Shown here: positions 44,701 through 55,800 of the stretch, in pieces
Layout: every line of letters begins with the position of its first letter
Numbering within the stretch: the first letter of the stretch is position 1
From: Liolophura sinensis
Taxonomy: Eukaryota > Mollusca > Polyplacophora > Chitonida > Chitonidae
Length of the DNA: 64,000 nucleotides
Direction of reading: 5' to 3'
Assembly: GCF_032854445.1 (NCBI RefSeq)
Contig: NC_088298.1
Span: forward strand, 15,549,504 to 15,613,503
Made by a program: the position numbers and the translations under genes
The notes under the pieces: model-generated
The model's input: only the letters and a program-made list of their open reading frames with translations
The model's database searches: none
Told to the model about the DNA's origin: nothing

Positions 44701-44713
44701 CCTCTGACGCCAT
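41709..44713 (-). CDS. Leucine-rich repeat and death domain protein (LRRD1-like), two exons
   Basis: Coding exons on the minus strand: 44713-42745 and 42007-41709, joined by a GTAAGT donor and a TTATTTACAG acceptor, for 755 residues. The start is the ATG at 44713 (MASEAEEALD); the frame upstream has only TTG. After about 45 residues, roughly 25 short LRRs of about 23 residues run to residue 640 with the plant/Ras-suppressor-like pattern LxxLxxLxLxxNxLxxLPxxI. Residues about 663-745 look like a death domain: helices with LMKKWGF, ALLFWKEFKG and ADELVRVFHLIGN. This architecture matches vertebrate LRRD1, whose function is poorly known. Death domains usually bind partner death domains, so an adaptor role is an inference. 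There is no signal peptide or membrane segment, so the product is likely cytosolic. PIDD-like proteins also combine LRR and death domain but carry ZU5 domains, absent here. Confidence 0.9.
42458..42598 (+). repeat. SINE family A copy in the LRR gene intron (antisense to the gene)
   Basis: CAGCCGTACGCGAGAAGGTT, CCCGGGTTTCCCCCGGCTCT, TTGAGTATGGCGTTAAGCAG and (AATA)n tail. Confidence 0.9.
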
Positions 44714-46100
44714 TTCTTCAGAAAAAAACAAAAATTTGATTAAAGACTACTGTTTAAGGAAACAAGTACCTCTCTATATGGTGTTTTGTTTGTGCACGAA
44801 AAGTATGTCTAACTTAAAAAAACTCGACGTTTTACAGCCAAGTTTTGGGATGTTAAATTGCCATTTAAAAATCGACGTAGAGTTCTGCCAATAAATGTCG
44901 ACCTTTAAATGTACCTATAATATGGACAAAAATGGAAAAACTGGACACCACGTTTTTTCAGAAAAAAAAACGTCTGCATCTCAAAACGCAATGCTAAAAC
45001 TCGGCATCGACTTTTAAAAGGACATTCATCATGAAAAAAACCCCTTAAATCAAAACCTCGACTTTCTCCATCGAGCTTTGAAATTCTTATGTTGAAAGTA
45101 AACACACAACCTCACTGGTTAAGGTTCTAGGGCCAGATGCGACTGGCCTTGGAATCTCCTCTTTCTGACTGCTTTTGGGGTTTGGGTGATAAGGGTCAGG
45201 CACTCAAAGTGTTGCGTAACGTTGCGGCAAGCGCAGTTGTTCTGGCAACGTATCAGTATGTGCTACCACTTTGTAAAACTTTGTAAAACGCGCCCTGGGC
45301 TTGTCCATCCAAAGAACTGACTGGTATCGTGTCCATAAAATAATACTGCATCTTACATCCAGAGTTGTGCCACGACCTTCGGGAAATTAAAAAAGTGTAG
45401 GCTACTATATAAATCGTTCGGGTCGAAAGGGGTAAAGCTGTATCACTGGGCCCGTGGCGTGAAGGGTTCTGCCTTCCTGATTCAACCAGCCTCTAACCAA
45501 TCAGGTAACAGGATGGTACAGTTGAGCTCAGCGTCAGGGGGTTTGCCAGGTACCTCATAATATGCGGTATTTCCTCAGTTTATTCAGTTTATTTACCCAT
45601 AAATTTTAACCCTGCCGTATTAGAGAAATGTTTCCCTTGGATGCGGCACAAATCACCAAGTAGATAAATAATTAAATGAGCTTGAAAGCCGACAACCTGA
45701 TTTAGTAAATCCATGGGGTAAAGATATAAAAATTTCACCTTAAAGCTCGCAAATAAAACACAGCGTTTTCGCCGTCGCCAATAGGTCTCTTTAAAGACAT
45801 GCTGGCTTTTCGTATATCACACGGCATTAGCCAACACTTAATCCTGCTCAACAAGATTAGTATTAAGGCCTCCACAAACAACTTCACCAGGAGAAACATA
45901 ATCCTAAGTAGCTACTTGCACATTAAGGAATTAAAACTTAGCATGCATGGCGTGATCTCCCAGTTTACAGCGCAATGCATCCCTTATGATGTAGTATGTG
46001 ATTCGTATGACGTAACATAAACCAACCTGAAAACACATACAGCATTCCAAAGATACAGATATGGTAACATCAGTCGTACTTACAGACTTACTTTTGAAAA
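44714..46100. other. Upstream side of the LRR gene; no gene recognised
   Basis: Short frames on both strands only. A very degraded SINE family A copy may lie at about 45535-45676 (TTTGCCAGGTACCTCATAAT, TAGAGAAATGTTTCCC, GATAAATAATTAAAT). Confidence 0.4.
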
Positions 46101-46103
46101 ATT

Positions 46104-46182
46104 ACTTGATTAGTGTTTTGCGCCGTACAAAACGATATTTCACTTTTACGACGGCGGGAGGAAATCCGCGACTATCCACTGT
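46104..46182 (-). repeat. SINE family A copy, truncated, minus strand
   Basis: TTGATTAGTGTTTTGCGCCG, TTTCACTTTTACGACGGCGG and CCGCGACTATCCACTGTGC. Much of the core is deleted. Confidence 0.75.
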
Positions 46183-46400
46183 GCTGAGCGAGATTTAGCG
46201 ATATTAAAAGATTGACATTGGGGAAGGGATGGGGGTCAATTGACACCAGATAAAGTTACGTTACGAGACTAACTAATAATGCTATCATCATACTATAAAA
46301 TAGATGAAACTGGTATTGGTGCGTTTTGTTGTAGTTTGGTTTTATGTCTGCTTCAACACGAAAAACGAGCTATATATTGTCCAGTAGTAAAGTTACTAAA

Positions 46401-47095
46401 TATTTGACATAATATGTACCAGATATTTGACATAATATGTACCAGATAGTTGACATAATATGTACCAGATAGTTGACATAATATGTACCAAATATATGAC
46501 ATGATATGTACCAGATAGTTGACATAATATGTACCAGACATTTGACATAATATGTACCAGATATTTTACCTAATATGTACCAGACATTTGACATAATATG
46601 TACCAGATATTTGATATAATACGTACCAGATATTTGACATAATATGTACCAGACATTTTACCTAATATATACCAGATATTTGACATAATATGTACCAGAT
46701 ATTTGACATAATATCTACCAGATATTTGACATAATATGTACCAGATATTTGTCATAATATGTACTAAATATTGACATAATATGTACCAGATAGTTGACAT
46801 AATATGTACCAGACATTTGACCTAATATGTAACAGATATATGACATAATATGTACCAGATAGTTGATATAATATGCACCAGATATTTGACATAATATGTA
46901 CCAAATATTTGTCATAATATGTACCAGATATTTGACATAATACGTACCAGATATTTGACATAATATGTACCAGACATTTGACATAATATGTACCAGATAT
47001 TTGACCTAATATGTAACAGACATTTGACCTAATATGTACCAGATACTTGACCTCATATGTCACAGATATTTGAAATAACATGTAACAGATATTTC
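46401..47095. repeat. 23-bp minisatellite, about 30 copies
   Basis: The unit TTGACATAATATGTACCAGA plus TAT or TAG recurs at 23-bp spacing, with variants CCTAATATG, AAATATTTG and TAGTTGA. The minus strand stays open in long frames with 23-residue periodicity because the unit lacks minus-strand stops. These frames are not genes. The array lies between the divergent LRR gene and DNAJC13. Confidence 0.97.
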
Positions 47096-48000
47096 ACAGA
47101 AAGCAACTGAGTTATCTCTCGATCTATATTCGCAGAAGGGCAGGAAAATTAAGCGTATGGCCCTTTAATGAACTGGATATATCTGCAGGGTTAGTGTAAT
47201 AAAATACCCCTATAACAGACCAACTTCACTTTTTCTGTTTGTTTGTTTGTTTTTCTTTTCTACAGGTATGACATAAATTAACACGCAACTGTGATGTGTT
47301 TTATCTTCAACGCAACAGTAGAAGGTAATTTATCTTTTAACACTAGGACCCACTTTCACAAAAGTTCGTAACTCAGTTTTTCGTCACTGACGTCGCCTTA
47401 TGGCACCATGGCCTAGACAACGTCTTTCACGCAGAAAGTTACAAGAAATATGACTCACGAAAATTTGTGAAAATGCGCCTTGGACCTCTTTCCTTTTCAC
47501 TTTGTACCGGTAATTTTGCTTCGTTTGTTGCAAGTATCGACACCTAATATTTATATATGAGCTATCGCTCAAATACTTAAATGTGACCTTCTGGGCCTGT
47601 AAAATTGTAAGCAATCATGAGAATGCTAAATATAGCCTCAGAAACATCGACTGATAAAGTATACATTCACGTAACGTAAAACCTATTTACACATATATTA
47701 CACGTGACTTTAATAGCCTGCTTAACTGTTACACTTGCTTAGAGTCCCAGGCTATGTGCCTGTATGTGCACGTATATACATCTAGATGTATCTAGGTCTA
47801 TTTCGCTGACAGTAAAACTATTTATCACACGCGTTATAAGGACAGACATAATTTCCACAGCTATCGGCAGTAATCAATACCTACCTGTTTTTGTCTGAGA
47901 AATAAAATTATCTGCACACCTTACAGAGTTTGAGGCGGACCTTGCCGCCTAATACACATCTGCCTGTTAAACAGGACGCTTTTGGTTGCCAGGTGCCCCT
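47096..48000. other. No gene recognised
   Basis: AT-rich intergenic DNA on the upstream side of DNAJC13. No SINE with a clear head and no conserved domain is seen. Confidence 0.4.
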
Positions 48001-48009
48001 CGCGAGAAC

Positions 48010-48178
48010 TGCTGAACACGAGATTTAACGGGATGTGGGAGTAGTGGTTCACGCATGCGCCGTGGAACCAAAGTAGCCAACATGGCAGCTCACGGTGTGT
48101 TGGACCTGACCGGGATGCGATAACATCGACGTTCAGGGCGCTACAGACTCGTCAATTTTGTGGAAGCTGTTGCCACAA
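48010..48178 (+). promoter_or_regulatory. Possible DNAJC13 promoter and 5' noncoding exon
   Basis: The first G+C- and CpG-richer stretch upstream of DNAJC13 (CGCATGCGCCGTGGAACC, GATGCGATAACATCGACG). It ends with CCACAAG and a donor-like GTACAG at 48179. An ATG at about 48082 (ACATGGCAGC) opens a frame of 13 codons. No transcript evidence is visible, so this is an inference from composition and position. Confidence 0.35.
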
Positions 48179-48359
48179 GGTACAGAAGTGACCGAGCATC
48201 GGTGCCGAATGCTCGGCCTGTCAAGGATGCGTGTAGACTTTTTTTTCCAACCCCCTTTCTCTTTCGAGTTGAGGTGACAGGATGTCTTGACATCTCGCCA
48301 CCGAAATATACGGAAGAATATAACTTCCAGAATGTTGTGACTTTTGTTTAATTTTCGTT

Positions 48360-49430
48360 TGACTTCAAATTAAGTGAAATAACAAGATCAATTCAGGCCC
48401 CACCTCGAGACCTGCATGCTAGAGGAAGGCAGTATCGCCCATCATTACCACAGATTTGTGAATGTGTCAGTTTCAAATCATGTGACTATGGGCTAATCAA
48501 AACAACAACAGTATGTATTTTGTTGTACCCAAAGGCGATTGTATTGTATCCAGGCGTGAATCCTACAGTATTGTTAGTTTGAAATGAATGTGAGGATTTT
48601 GAAAAGACCCAGTTGCAGGTGACTTTGGAACGTATAGAAGGCTGTATCTTATTTGAATTTCTGGCATGAGATTGAGAATAAGTACTGACAGTGACACACT
48701 GACCCTTAGCAGTCAGAGCTTTATGGCCGCTATACCTTATTAGTACTTTGACATCCGTGTCATGCTACCACCTTTTTTTTGTTAGAGTATAAAAATATTT
48801 TTGAACCATATCTGCTTCAGTAAGAAGGACCTAAAATGTGGCATGGATCGAACATAATCTTGCTTTTGCTAGGATATTTATGTTGTGAGTGAGTAAAGTA
48901 GTTTGTTTTAAAAGAAAAGACAACTCTAGACCAAAAATATTTATGTATTTTTCAAGTATCCCATATAAAGTTGAAATAACATACCTTTTTTTATTTTTAT
49001 TGTGTTGCATGACCAAGATATCGCAGTTCATTGTAAACAAAATTGGCACATTCAGAAAAAAATCACACACATAATGGAAGGGCTCCCCTTTTATCAACTT
49101 AAACTAATCAGAGCCGAGTTTGATTTAGTAAGTTTCCAAGCACAAACTGGCTCTGTCTGTTGGAACTGTTTCCACCCTTTTCCAAACTAATTAAGGTTGC
49201 ATTGTTTTATTCTCTTTTAAACAGGATTTACTCAGTGCAATCAAACAGTGGGCATTGCCAATCCTAAAACTTACTCTAGTCAAATGTGTCAAATAAAGCC
49301 AGATCAGTGTTCATTATTACTTCAGGCATGGTTATCGTATACTTTTCCTGTTGTATATTCAGAGTAGTCAGAGTAGAGGAGAGTCAGTTTCCTGGAGTCT
49401 GACAGTAGCTCTGTTAAGAACTTTCGCAGG
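48360..49430. other. Presumed DNAJC13 intron 1; no gene recognised
   Basis: AT-rich, with only short domain-free frames on both strands. Confidence 0.4.
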
Positions 49431-49687
49431 ACCTCTATGGACTGGTTGAGGTGGTTAGCATGCCAGCATGGCGCAAGAGCCTCTCACCAATGCGATCGCT
49501 GTGAACTCAAGTCCAGCTCGTGCTGGATTCCTCTCCAGCCGTACATTGGGAGGTGTGAAAGCAACCTGTGGATGGTCGTGGGTTTCCCCCGAACTGTGCC
49601 CGCTTTTCTGCAAGCATATAATGCTGGCCGTCTTTTTATAAGTGAAATATTCTAGAATACAGCTTAAAACACCCATTAAGCAAATAG
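49431..49687 (+). repeat. SINE family A copy, upstream of DNAJC13 exon 2
   Basis: Nearly full length. Head GGACCTCTATGGACTGG with GGTGGTTAGCATGCCAG, CAATGCGATCGCTGTGAACT, the core, TATTCTAGAATACAGCTTAA and a short AAGCAAAT tail. Confidence 0.85.
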
Positions 49688-49845
49688 CAAAAAATAACTT
49701 CCACAGATGTTATTGTCTTGTGAAAAGCTGAGACTAACTTCAGGTTTGTACACATTGTAACTGAAGAAATGTTCAGAAAAAAAATGTAGACTTGTAAATC
49801 AAAACCAAGAATTTACATAGATGTTAATTTCTCTTCCAGGTCACC

Positions 49846-52800
49846 ATGACGACCCTGAAGGACAATCAAGATGTGGCCTGCTATTTCACAACAAAACATT
49901 CCTGGAAAGGAAAGTTAGTTCACAAGCTTTTCCCATTTTTCTTTCAATGTTGTTGCTGTTATAATATATTGATTTCAAAGTAAAGCAAAAGATTGTTAAA
50001 TATAGATAAAATCAACTTCAACTTTTGATACTTGATACAAGTTAACACTGTTTTGTTGTTTTCTCGCAGATACAAGAGGATATTTTCTGTGGGGACAAAA
50101 GGCATCACAACTTACAACCCCAATACCTTGGAGGTTACAAATCAGGTAAGATTTAATTAAACAAGAGTTTATTGCTTGCCTTTTTTTATTTCCTGCATTA
50201 AACTTTTTTCCAAAGTGTTTATTTTTGGTATCAGAATGCAAATTTTCCCTGAACAAACGACTGCCAGCATGGTAAGGCATAGTCCAATACATGTGACTTC
50301 ACAGATTGTATGATAAGATACTCCAAGCATTCCTATGTCGTCATACGACTGAAAAATTGTTAAGTACGATGTTAAACCCCAAGTACTCACTCACTCGCTC
50401 ACTGTACCATCAGATTGAAATCATAAAATAACTTTATGGACTTAGTCTTTACCGTGAAGTAACGTGTGCAATTTGAAAGTAAAAACACAAAAGTACAGAT
50501 AGTACATTTTTTGCCAGTTGGTGTGTAAGGGCAGTGCTATAGATATGGGGCGAATTTAGAAGTGATACACTTCTAAAATTAAAACAGCGTATTCTATCCA
50601 TCCGAAGATTTGTATGTACACCTAAGTTCTTGAAAGCTAGCGTACATGCAAGAAGCAGACAGTCCTGTCAAAAGCAGAGGTAAATCTCCACAGAAGACCA
50701 TGTTTGGGATGTTTTACACCTTATGCTCGTGTTAAGACACTGTAGGCTATAGCAAAATCTTCTGTGCCAACACCCACAGTCCTGGAGAATGCCTACAGCA
50801 ATATTTGTCTTTGTGACATTCTCAGGTGTTTGTTATGAACTCTGAAGAAGATGTAGCAAAGTTAGTCTAATGTATTGCATGAAATTATCCTATAATATCA
50901 GTCCCAAATTTTTGGTTTCAATTTTAAATGGATCGTCTGCAAAATCTACTCTGTTAAAGTATCATTGAGGGTGCAGTTCCTGACATACGCATGCATCTTT
51001 GGTATCATGAAGAATGAAGCTAATGCAGTGATATACATTTACAGTAATCATGAGAAGAGCTTGCAACATATGCACATCGCCCTTGTATAAATGATATATT
51101 TTTGCATAAAACGCCAATTAAATGAGTAAATAAACCTAACTGATCATGTTTCTTGGTCCTATCTCCTCAGTGGCCATACAGTGAGTTCATCAGCATTGTG
51201 CCCAATGTGAAGGCGCCCACAAACAATGAGCTCGTTATAACCATGAAGAAAGGGCCGCGGAAAACTGACAGCATGAGATTCTCAACGGACCACCGGGCCG
51301 ATCTGCTGACAGAAGCCTTGGTAAATTATCTCTCATCTCGTAGGCATTCTGTGCGGTTTTTCTTTTAATCATTGATGCAGTTTTAGTTCTTACATGTATT
51401 AGTTTACTTGTTTCGAAAGGTTCTTCTTGACTTTTTGTTTGTCTGTGTGGGGATTGGGTGAGCAAATAGGTGTGTGGGTGGGTGAATAGGTGTAGGTGGG
51501 GAAGCATGCCAGTGTTTGTATTTCAGTCACAGGGACTCGTGAGTTGCAGATTGAAATCCTCCATTGGACAGAGAATGTGTAGCTTTCCCTGCTCTTGCTG
51601 CTTGTGTGGCTCTGGGGACAATACGCTGTTGATGACAATCATGTGGCTGACTGACATGGTATAGGTGAAAAATTCCTCAGTGTGGCATTAAACAACAAAT
51701 CAATGAATAAATACTTGTTTTGTCAGATACGTCTTGATTTTTTCCCTTTTGACAAGGGTCGGTTGGTTGGGGGGGGGATTAAATGTGTTTCTTATTGGCT
51801 ATGGACAACTACTTTCCCTGTGAATTTATATGTACCATACATCTTCATGTTTTCAAGATTACGATGAAATTGATGTTAATGTTTATTTCTTCTTTTTCGA
51901 TCCTAAACAGAGATTTAGAGATCAGTTTGTTGAACAGAACAAAAATTTGAAGGTAAGTGAATTATCTGGAAACCTTCATAGTGCAAGGTGACAGATGTTG
52001 ATGTTGTAATTCATTGACATAGCACAAGAAATATCTACAGTACAGCTCAGGCTAAATGTCAAATTCAGGCTGGAGATTAGCACCTTCCTATAGGGTATTG
52101 CAGAGAGTTTGTAGAGGTCTTGAAGACAGACAGTCACCTGCGGAGTCAGTGATCCGTCCACTGTGACTGATCACACACCTGGCTAAGCATTGGTAGACCA
52201 ATGCGCTGCCTGTGGGAAGATGACGACGGAAAATATAGTTCTGTGTTAGAATGATTTAAAAGATTTGTGAAAGACTAACACAATACATGAAACTGAGGTC
52301 AAATATCCGATGTTTGTGTTTTTAATCGCAAAGTGGCAGTTTTCTTTTAAGTAGTGATTTACGAGGGAGTCTATGTGACATCTGTAATAGGTCACCACGA
52401 CTGCTAAAACTAGCTCATTCTTCGTCTTCCATAACAAGTTAAAAGATGGACATATACCTCTCGTTTGTTCCGTAGAAAGTTTTTCTAGTTGTGGGAGTCA
52501 TTTACCAGTGAAAAATTATCTGCCACTCAGTGATTTAGAAAACCAGATAGACACTTTGACGCTGACACACTGTGCAACAACAACAGCGCGGTATTTCAAT
52601 ATGAATTTTATGTACAGAAGTGGTAAAAATATAAAAACATGATACAGGACAAGTTAGATTTTGATTGTATGACTCTGGAGAATTTGTAGTTTGTACGAAA
52701 CCATGTAGGAAAAACACCCACATAGCAAACATATGAAGGAAAAAATGATTCGTTAGAAAGGTTTTTCTGACAGAAAAAAGTAGTGCGGTAATAATTTCCC

Positions 52801-55800
52801 AATTGCACCAATACACTTTATTCGAATTTTTGGCTTACCCTTACACAGTGTAGCTTTTCTTTTCTGACTGTGACTACAAAATGCCTTCACGGAAGTCATT
52901 CCACTCTGTTAATTTATGTTTAACAACTGTACATGATTTGAACCAACACCCAGATGAATTCAGATTGGCCTGTCAAATTTTATGTGTGAACTTGAGTAAA
53001 AATTGAGGCAAAATGTATGTGAACACGGAGACTGCCCCTTCACTGGCAAGCTAGAATAGGCCTGTATCTGTAGACGGAACTATATTCACACCTTCTGACG
53101 ATAATACTGCGTACCTCAGCACGTCTCTGACACAGCCCAGTAGAGGGTTTGTCATGTGCCAGCGGGGCGTTGTTCAGCATCTCGGAGTGTGATACAAGCA
53201 GTAAACAGTTGACTTTTAGCCTGAGCTGTACCGTACATGTATGTACAGATTTTCAATAGCAAACAGTTTTGCCTGATTTAAAGATTTTATTATGTAGTTT
53301 AAGATATGATTTGATTTATTTGTTTATTTGATTGGTGTTTTACGCCGTACTCAAGAATATTTCACTTATACGACGGCGGCCAGCATTATGGTGGGAGGAA
53401 ACCGGGCAGAGCCCGGGGGAAACCCATGACCATCCGCAGGTTGCTGACAGACCTTCCCACGTACGGCCGGAGAGGAAGCCAGCATGAGCTGGACTTGAAC
53501 TCACAGCGACCGCATTGGTGAGAGACTCCAGGGTCATTGCGCTGCGCTAGCGCGCTAACCGACTGAGCCACGGAGGCCCCAAGATATGATTTGAGTGTGC
53601 ATAATCATATACAGTAATGTGAATTAAACAGTGAAATGAATCAAACAATATCTTCTCATGTACATGTAGGTTTAAGATTTCAGTACTTTTTTTAGGTTTA
53701 AACAAGGAATTTTTGTAATTTTTGGGTTTATGGTAACAATTTAAGTAAAATTTTAGTACCTATGCCAACAAAAAGTGAACAATACAGCTGCCAAAACAAC
53801 ATGGGCTTAGTGATGCTTTGGTTACTGGAAGCTGGGAAGAGTTATCACAAGTGTTAAACTCTCCTTTCAGAGGTTCAACGCTTACAAACACCACTGGTCG
53901 GAGAACCGTGTTCCTGTCATTCTGGAAGTGACCCCGGCCTCTCTGAACCAAGTGGACCCCAGCTCAAACAGGGTCCTGTGCTCGTACGATTACAAAGACA
54001 TGGAGGGTCTAGCTCAGGTAAACAGTAATAAATAGGGTCATAGGTGTAAAGGGTCAGTGTTAGAACGGAGAGGGAGAAATAAGGAAATTTGACAGTCCTG
54101 TGTAACTTGTGTTGCAGATTTCGTTTTTAGTATGAACTGCAGATTTTCTCAGCAATTGAAAATATATATTGTTTTTGGTTTATTTTGTATGAATGCCTTT
54201 TGCCTTTCATCCTATAACTGCCTAGGACTTTCCCCCCCATACCTCACGTTCAAGTGAGGCACACTCTATACTGGCATTGGGTGGGATTTCCCCTGGGCTT
54301 TGCCCAGTTTCCTCCCACCATAATGATGGCCGCCATCTAAAATCAATAAATGAAAGTGAACCTATGTGAAAACCATGAAAAATAGAAAGGCATAATAAGA
54401 CCCCAATAATAAGTATGCAATAAAAACGAGAAAAATGCCATTTATTAAGGTTCACTATAAAATGTTTTACATTATGACCTGATTCTTATTGCAGGTGTCG
54501 GATTACCCAGGGGGTCTAGCTGTCATATATGGTGGATTTAACAGGCTGGTGGGTGCATCTGTAGTCTATTTCTGCAACTTTTTCGCATGTGAAACAGAAA
54601 CTTCAATTTATGCACATTTTTAATTTGACTTTGGAGACAAAACTACATCGGTTGGATCAGCCAGTTTCAAGGCTTCACAAAGAATATAATTTTTTTCATT
54701 TAACACAGAATAATCCTTCAGAAGATGCTTGAATAAACACCTTGCAAACATGTGAAAAGGTTTAAGAATTACAGTATTTTATTTGTTTTTGTTTACAAAC
54801 TTGTTAGGAATGGAAACGGAAACGACGGCTTGCACCGAGCTGTGAAATTCTTGAAAGATTTTCTAGAAAAGGAGTTTATTAATTGTATGATAAGTAGATA
54901 AATGTCCTTTTTTTCAATGTTAAATATTATGTTTCAAATGGACTGGTAAATAAGCTACCAAAATACCACAAATGACCTAAAATTTCGCCCACAAAAGTGC
55001 ATTTTTAGAGGCAAATGAGTTTCACAAAATGCTGAAACTTACAATTTTCCAGTAGAATATCATCCCATGTTCTAAGCAAACTTCCAGACACCTTTATAAA
55101 ATCGAGAGAACTCTCAGAGTCAAGAAAACTCGGCAAGGTGGTATCAGTTAATCACAGGTTTTAAACCTGGAAAATACTGGAACGTTGAATACTATGTCCT
55201 GGGAGTGATTGAAAAATATTTTTCTTTCACAGGTATTATATTGTGTCAGTCAGATTGGTGGCCTTTTTGCTTTTTCAGCATTTATTTGCTCTGGAGCAGA
55301 GAGACGAGTTAGCAAAAAGTGTTTTAGAGTCTGCAGCCGCTTACATTGGCATATCCGTGAAGCAACGGAAAGAGCCGATCACGTTTGAACACTTCGTCAC
55401 CCGTAAGATGGGAAAATACAGGTACATTTATTCCAAACCTTTGTTAATAAAAAGTTTTGTTAAAAAAATATTCATGTTGACGCCTTATGAAATTTGATAC
55501 ACTGTATTTTGATACACCTCTGATACAGTGGCATCAGAAGTGGTACGGCCATGGCAGTACTACTTTTCGTCAATTTGGGAAGGTCCCTCAGCAACCTGCG
55601 GATGGTTGTGGGTTACCCCTGGGCTCTGGTTTTCCTCCCACAATAATGTTGGCCGCTGCCTTATAAGTGAAGCACCAATCAAATAAATAAATAAATAAAT
55701 AACTTTTCTTCCAAGAAAAAAACAAAAAAACAGGAAAAAACAAAAGACTGAATGAAAAGTAAAGTGGAATTGTGACCAACAAAATGAATGTTGAAATGTA

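Noticed and set aside
46353-47081. Several overlapping long minus-strand frames with a 23-residue periodic peptide
   Set aside because: They are produced by a stop-free 23-bp repeat unit read in all frames. There is no start context and the copies are not constrained.
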